Shown here piece by piece: positions 59,510-64,000 of a stretch of 64,000 nt of DNA. The notes under the pieces are model-generated. The model saw nothing but the letters and a program-made list of their open reading frames with translations, was not told where the DNA came from and did not search any database. The position numbers and the translations under genes are program-made. Where the stretch lies: contig NZ_JAIOAO010000007.1 in assembly GCF_021190955.1 (NCBI RefSeq), positions 186,001 through 250,000 on the forward strand, given 5' to 3'. How positions within the stretch are numbered: the first letter of the stretch is position 1; each line of letters begins with the position of its first letter. This DNA comes from Parachryseolinea silvisoli. GTDB taxonomy: Bacteria > Bacteroidota > Bacteroidia > Cytophagales > Cyclobacteriaceae.

Positions 59510-62161
59510 TTACTCCACGACCTTCAGCACGCGCTTCAGCACCTGCACAATCATCACCGGCACGATACTGGCGACAACTACTACGATCAACCCCTGCGGA
59601 TGTATCGACACCAACCCCAGCACCGAACGCAGCGGCGGCACGAGGTAGGTCACGACGGTCACCGCGATGCAGAACACTAGCGCATACCAAACATACCGGT
59701 TGCGCGTAACAGGGTTCTGAAAAAACGAAACCTCGCGCGTGGGCATATTAAATACATTCCACAACTGCGCCAGGATCAATGTATAAAACGTAATGTTGTT
59801 GACCACCCCTTCCTCACCCCCCATATAGAACACAGCATATAACTCCGCACCGATTACACCCGTCGTCAGGCTTAACGCATAGGTGACCACCGAAACCCAA
59901 TTGGACTTCGACACCAGCGGATCCGACGACTTGCGCGGTTTCCGTTTCATAACCCCCTCCTCGCCCTCACTCATGCCAATCGCCAGTGCCGGAAAAACAT
60001 CCGTGATCATATTTAGAAAAAGAATTTGCAACGGCTGCAAGGGCAACGGTAAGTTGGCAAAGGAAGCGATCGCCACGATCATGATCTCACTCATGTTACA
60101 CGACAAGAGGTAGATAATGAACGTGCGGATGTTTTCAAAGATCACGCGGCCGTACTGCACCGCCGTAACGATCGAGGGAAAAGCGTCGTCGCGTAAGATC
60201 AGGTCGGCAGCTTCTTTGGCAGCTTCCGTGCCGCGTATGCCCATGGCGATGCCGATGTCGGCTTTCTTCAACGCAGGCGCGTCGTTCACGCCGTCGCCAG
60301 TCATGCCGACCACCATCTGACGGTCCTGGTATAATGATACAAGCCTTAGTTTTTGCGCAGGATCTACGCGTGAGAATACGACGGCATCCGCAATCTTCTG
60401 CTGCAGGTCTGCAGGCAGGTCGCCTTCCGGTATATCTTTTCCCTCGACCGTCACGACATTTTCACCTTCGGCCAGGCCCACTTGTAGGGCAATGGCATGG
60501 GCCGTGCCGGGGTGGTCGCCCGTCACCATGGCCACCTTGATGCCCGCCGCATGACAGGCCGCCAGCGCGTCTTTCACGTCGGCGCGGGGCGGATCGATAA
60601 AGCCTGCCAGCCCGAGAAATACCAGCCCCTCGGGCACCTCGTCATCCGCGGGTACCCGGTCCGTACGCCGGTACGCAAATCCAAGCATGCGCAAGCCCTG
60701 GCCGGCCAGGTCGTCGGCTTTCCTTTTCCACCCATCCGGGTCGTTCAACGGCGTCTCATTTCCATCGCGTAGCACGGCCTGACACTTTTCGAGCACTGCC
60801 TCGGGCGCACCCTTTACATAGATATAATGTTCATTCCCTTGTTTGTGGGTGGATGCCATCATTTTGATATCGGCGTCAAAGGGCAGCTCCGCCAAACGCG
60901 GTTGTTCCTGACGAAGCTTGTCGACATCTTCGCCGAGCTCGGAAGCCATCCGCAGCAGCGCTACCTCCACCGGGTCGCCCACTGCCTTCTCATCTTTTCC
61001 TCCTTCCGGCAACGCGCTGTTGTTACAAAGCACCGCCACGTATAGAAACATTTTATAGGCAGATTCCTCTTTCAATCCATCGCGGTTATGTTGCTCACCC
61101 GTCACCGTCTCGATCCGATCGCCCAATGCCACAACTTGCACATGCATTTCGTTCTCTGTCAGTGTACCGGTCTTATCGGTAAAGATTACCTCGGTCTCTC
61201 CCAGGGTTTGGACCGCCTCCAGCGTCTTCACGACAACCTGTTTATCCGCCAGCCGCAGCATGCCGCGGGCCAGGGCCATAGTCGAAATAACGGGTAGCCC
61301 TTCCGGGATAGACGCGATGGCCAGCGCAATGGCCGTCTCGATCATAAACAACCAGTCTTCACCCCGCAGTACACCGGCGCCAAAGATCAGTACGGACAAA
61401 ATCAGCGTCAGCCAGATCAGGCGCTGACTAAGCGCGTGTAATTTTTTATTCAGGGGCGTAGCGTCTTTATCGGCCTCTTCGGTCATGCGGGCAATCTTGC
61501 CCAGTTCGGTAGTACCACCCGTAGCGACGACAACAGCCTGCCCGTTGCCCCGTCCGACGACGGTGCCTTTGAAGATAGAATTTACGCGGTCCGCGGTCCG
61601 TGTATCGGCACCGAGCGGCTCCGTGTTCTTTTCGACATCCAGCGATTCGCCCGTCAGCGCGGCCTCTTTCACGGCCAGGCTATGTTCGGAAATGATACGC
61701 GCATCGGCAGTCACCACATCACCGGCCTCTACAAACAGAATGTCACCGGGCACAAGCTCGGATGAATCGATCTCAGTCTTTTTTCCCTGGCGCAGTACCT
61801 GGGCCTTGGTACGGGCCATGCTGCTGAGCTTCTCCATTGACCTCACCGCCTGTCGTTCCATAAAAAAACCGATGAGCGTATTGATCAACACCACGATCAT
61901 AACAGCGATGCCCTCCAGCAGGTGGGCAAACGCAAAGGCTATGGCCGCCGCAGCAATTAGAATCCACACGATGGGGTTGGCAAACTGGCTTGCCAGCATC
62001 CTCCACACGCTCGCCTTCTTTTTCTCCTCCAGGGTATTTTTTCCATATTGCTCTTGCCGGCGACGGACCTCGTCGGCAGAAAGCCCCTGCGACACATCCG
62101 TCTTCAAGGCCTGTAGCACCTCCTCGGCAGATCGTACAAAATACTCGCGCTGAATCTCCAT
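59510..62161 (-). CDS. Cation-translocating P-type ATPase, P2 (Ca2+-type)
   Basis: 883 residues from the ATG at 62161 (MEIQREYFVRSAEEV). The upstream ATG adds 26 unusual residues. The N-terminal cation-ATPase domain and ALTGES actuator motif are followed by SIPEGLPV in helix M4 (the Ca2+-site Glu of SERCA/PMCA types), the phosphorylation motif FTDKTGTLTE with Asp329, the KGAPEAV nucleotide site, and the hinge GDGVNDAPALKKADIG. Ten membrane helices are expected. It probably exports Ca2+ or Mn2+; Na+ is possible. It has no operon partner and is divergent from menD. Confidence 0.92.
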   Translation of the reverse strand: MEIQREYFVRSAEEVLQALKTDVSQGLSADEVRRRQEQYGKNTLEEKKKASVWRMLASQFANPIVWILIAAAAIAFAFAHLLEGIAVMIVVLINTLIGFFMERQAVRSMEKLSSMARTKAQVLRQGKKTEIDSSELVPGDILFVEAGDVVTADARIISEHSLAVKEAALTGESLDVEKNTEPLGADTRTADRVNSIFKGTVVGRGNGQAVVVATGGTTELGKIARMTEEADKDATPLNKKLHALSQRLIWLTLILSVLIFGAGVLRGEDWLFMIETAIALAIASIPEGLPVISTMALARGMLRLADKQVVVKTLEAVQTLGETEVIFTDKTGTLTENEMHVQVVALGDRIETVTGEQHNRDGLKEESAYKMFLYVAVLCNNSALPEGGKDEKAVGDPVEVALLRMASELGEDVDKLRQEQPRLAELPFDADIKMMASTHKQGNEHYIYVKGAPEAVLEKCQAVLRDGNETPLNDPDGWKRKADDLAGQGLRMLGFAYRRTDRVPADDEVPEGLVFLGLAGFIDPPRADVKDALAACHAAGIKVAMVTGDHPGTAHAIALQVGLAEGENVVTVEGKDIPEGDLPADLQQKIADAVVFSRVDPAQKLRLVSLYQDRQMVVGMTGDGVNDAPALKKADIGIAMGIRGTEAAKEAADLILRDDAFPSIVTAVQYGRVIFENIRTFIIYLLSCNMSEIMIVAIASFANLPLPLQPLQILFLNMITDVFPALAIGMSEGEEGVMKRKPRKSSDPLVSKSNWVSVVTYALSLTTGVIGAELYAVFYMGGEEGVVNNITFYTLILAQLWNVFNMPTREVSFFQNPVTRNRYVWYALVFCIAVTVVTYLVPPLRSVLGLVSIHPQGLIVVVVASIVPVMIVQVLKRVLKVVE

Positions 62162-62331
62162 TACCCAAAATATAATAAATAACTGTTCCCCTCCACCACC
62201 AATGCTTAACCGCATACGGTGTTGCCACTTAAAAATCAATGTTTTTTCGTGCGGCCGTTAAACAGCAACAGTGTTTTACCAGGCATTTGAAAATTCCCCG
62301 CCCCCTCCCCATATTCGCACACGAATTACGC

Positions 62332-64000
62332 ATGACCCGCTTCCAACCGATCTACGACATTGCCGAGCTGTGTGCACGCAAAGGGGTCACCCAAGCTGTG
62401 CTTTGCCCTGGCTCCCGTTGCGCCCCCCTCACCCTGGCCTTTGCCCGCCATCCCGCGATTGCCACACGCACCTTTGGCGACGAGCGTAGCGCAGGGTTTG
62501 TCGCGCTGGGCATCGCCCAGCAGAAAAAGGCGCCGGCAATCCTTGTTTGTACATCAGGATCAGCCGCTTACAACTTTGCCCCCGCCGTAGCCGAAGCGTG
62601 GTTTAGCGAAACGCCGCTGGTGGTGTTTACCGCCGACCGGCCTGCCGAATGGGTCGGTCAGCACGACGGCCAGACCATCTACCAGCCCGGCATCTTTGGC
62701 CGCCATGTCAAGCAATCGTTCCAGCTGCCTGCCGACTACCAACACCCCGACAGTGCCTGGGCGGTCAACCGCATTGTCAACGAGGCCATTAACCTCTCCT
62801 TCCAGGAGCCCAAAGGCCCCGTGCACATCAACGCTCCCTTTCGCGAGCCTCTGTACCCCGCAGCCGGCGAAAGCATTGAATTCAGCACCGAAGTACGCGT
62901 GATGGACGAATTCTCGTCTACCTTCACACTCACCGAGGAGCAAAAGAAAGTCATCGCCGCCGAGTGGAGTCAATATCACAACATCCTCATCGTGACAGGC
63001 CAGCAAGAGTACGACCGCCTGCTGACCGACACGCTGCGCAACTTCTTTAAACAACACAACGTGCCTATCGTGGGCGACATCACGTCCAACCTCCACGGTG
63101 TTGAAAAGCTGGTGCGTCACGCCGACACCTTCCTGGGACACGCCACCGAAGATGTTCGGAAAACGTTGCAGCCCGATCTGCTCATCACCTTTGGCAAGTC
63201 GGTGCTGTCGAAGCAGCTCAAACTATACTTACGCAAACACGCCCCCAAAGCACACTGGCACCTGCAGCCGGCCGGCATGGCCGCCGATGCCTTTCAGAGC
63301 ATCACGCGCGTGTTTAATGCCAACCCCGTCGATTTCTTTTTATACCTCAGCGCCCTCCCGCAAGGCCCGACCTTCGAGACACAGAAACAAAACAACTTCA
63401 ACAAATTCTGGGAGGTAGAAGAGCGTCGCGCCCTGCGCACACTGGAAGACTTCTTTCCGCAACCCGAATTTGGCGAGCTGGAATTGGTGCGCGAGGTATT
63501 GCAAGCGTTACCCGAAGACAGCAACCTGCACCTGGCCAACAGCATGAGTGTGCGGTATGCGAACTTCATCGGACTGACCGCGAAACAAAAAAGCATTCAG
63601 GTATTTGCCAACCGCGGCACGAGTGGCATTGACGGTTGCACAAGTACCGCCGCCGGCCACACGCTTTCTAATGACCGTCCCAACGTATTAATCACCGGCG
63701 ACATGGCATTCTTCTATGACCGCAATGCGTTCTGGCATAATTACCCGCTCCCAAACCTACGCGTGGTGTTGCTCAACAACCACGGCGGTGTTATCTTCAA
63801 AATGATCGATGGCCCCGGCGACCTGCCCGAGACCGCCGAATACTTTGTAACACGCCAGAAGCTCAACGCCCGTAAGCTATGCGAGGAACATGGCATCAGC
63901 CACCTGGCGCTCGACAGCAAACGCAAGCTGCGCAACCTGTTAAAAGACTTCCTGGATTTCGACGGTCAGACCAAGATTCTGGAATTGGAAACCGACACGT
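62332..64000 (+). CDS. menD: 2-succinyl-5-enolpyruvyl-6-hydroxy-3-cyclohexene-1-carboxylate synthase, 3' end missing
   Basis: 556 codons are visible from the ATG at 62332; the frame is open at the window end and is probably near complete. It is a thiamine-diphosphate enzyme that condenses isochorismate with 2-oxoglutarate in menaquinone synthesis. VLCPGSRCAPLTLAF and FGDERSAGFVALG match the N-terminal pyrimidine-binding domain with its catalytic Glu. FTADRPAEWVGQHDGQTI is a MenD hallmark. ANRGTSGIDGCTSTAAG and GDMAFFYDRNAFW ... LLNNHGG give the Mg-TPP binding part. menF is 5.9 kb upstream, with two unrelated genes between. Confidence 0.96.
   Translation, partial: MTRFQPIYDIAELCARKGVTQAVLCPGSRCAPLTLAFARHPAIATRTFGDERSAGFVALGIAQQKKAPAILVCTSGSAAYNFAPAVAEAWFSETPLVVFTADRPAEWVGQHDGQTIYQPGIFGRHVKQSFQLPADYQHPDSAWAVNRIVNEAINLSFQEPKGPVHINAPFREPLYPAAGESIEFSTEVRVMDEFSSTFTLTEEQKKVIAAEWSQYHNILIVTGQQEYDRLLTDTLRNFFKQHNVPIVGDITSNLHGVEKLVRHADTFLGHATEDVRKTLQPDLLITFGKSVLSKQLKLYLRKHAPKAHWHLQPAGMAADAFQSITRVFNANPVDFFLYLSALPQGPTFETQKQNNFNKFWEVEERRALRTLEDFFPQPEFGELELVREVLQALPEDSNLHLANSMSVRYANFIGLTAKQKSIQVFANRGTSGIDGCTSTAAGHTLSNDRPNVLITGDMAFFYDRNAFWHNYPLPNLRVVLLNNHGGVIFKMIDGPGDLPETAEYFVTRQKLNARKLCEEHGISHLALDSKRKLRNLLKDFLDFDGQTKILELETDT

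Noticed and set aside
1-64000. tRNA, rRNA, insertion sequence, phage or CRISPR features
   Set aside because: No cloverleaf-like sequences, transposase or integrase motifs or spaced direct repeats were seen while reading both strands; a dedicated scan could still find a small RNA.

Overview
The window looks like a chromosomal segment of a Bacteroidota bacterium, most likely order Cytophagales. Four large secreted proteins carry the C-terminal type A sorting domain of the type IX secretion system (T9SS). Other lineage marks are an XrtF-type exosortase with its partner membrane protein, a 'putative porin' of the Bacteroidota type, TAnnTTTG promoter elements, lpxK (Gram-negative lipid A) and genes of menaquinone synthesis. 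The genus cannot be fixed from the sequence alone. I see no rRNA, tRNA, CRISPR array, insertion sequence or phage gene.

Layout. (1) Positions 1-4233, minus strand: a large T9SS cargo protein and, 8 nt downstream of it, the start of a small signal-peptide protein cut by the window edge. (2) Positions 4299-37574, minus strand: about 31 tightly packed, often overlapping genes form one exopolysaccharide/surface glycan locus. It opens with a Wza-type export lipoprotein and a Wzc-type tyrosine autokinase with a Tyr/Gly tail, followed by an ABC flippase. Then come many glycosyltransferases, hexapeptide-repeat acyltransferases, an MBOAT/SGNH O-acylation pair, a Wzy-like polymerase candidate, a polysaccharide deacetylase and a PglC-like initiating phosphoglycosyltransferase. 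It ends with two PglD-like acetyltransferases, exosortase XrtF with its partner, and a PglE-like aminotransferase. Two sets of genes for CMP-activated 2-keto-3-deoxy (ulosonic/nonulosonic) acids are embedded: HAD phosphatase + NeuA-like cytidylyltransferase + HMGL-type aldolase fusion + LIC12162-type transferase (19.2-23.8 kb), and SpsF-like cytidylyltransferase + NeuB-like synthase + a GT2/cytidylyltransferase fusion + a QHG-motif transferase (25.6-30.9 kb). A GT29 (sialyltransferase)-like gene lies nearby. (3) Positions 37818-50688: a MacB-like permease, a secreted protein often annotated as asparagine synthetase B, miaE, an ECF sigma factor convergent with a GEVED/T9SS protein, another T9SS protein, a porin and lpxK. 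(4) Positions 50715-64000: Nif3-like and coiled-coil zinc-ribbon-derived proteins, a TPR protein, a histidine phosphatase, and menaquinone genes (thioesterase, isochorismate synthase, menD). The last of these are split by a CARDB/T9SS protein and a P-type Ca2+-type ATPase.

How it may work together (inference): PglE/PglD/PglC-like enzymes make and load a diacetamido-type sugar on undecaprenyl phosphate. The glycosyltransferases extend it, including with one or two ulosonic acids, and acyltransferases decorate it. The ABC protein flips it and Wzc/Wza export it. XrtF presumably processes small C-terminally tagged proteins linked to this glycan. The truncated small protein at 1-118 is a candidate substrate.
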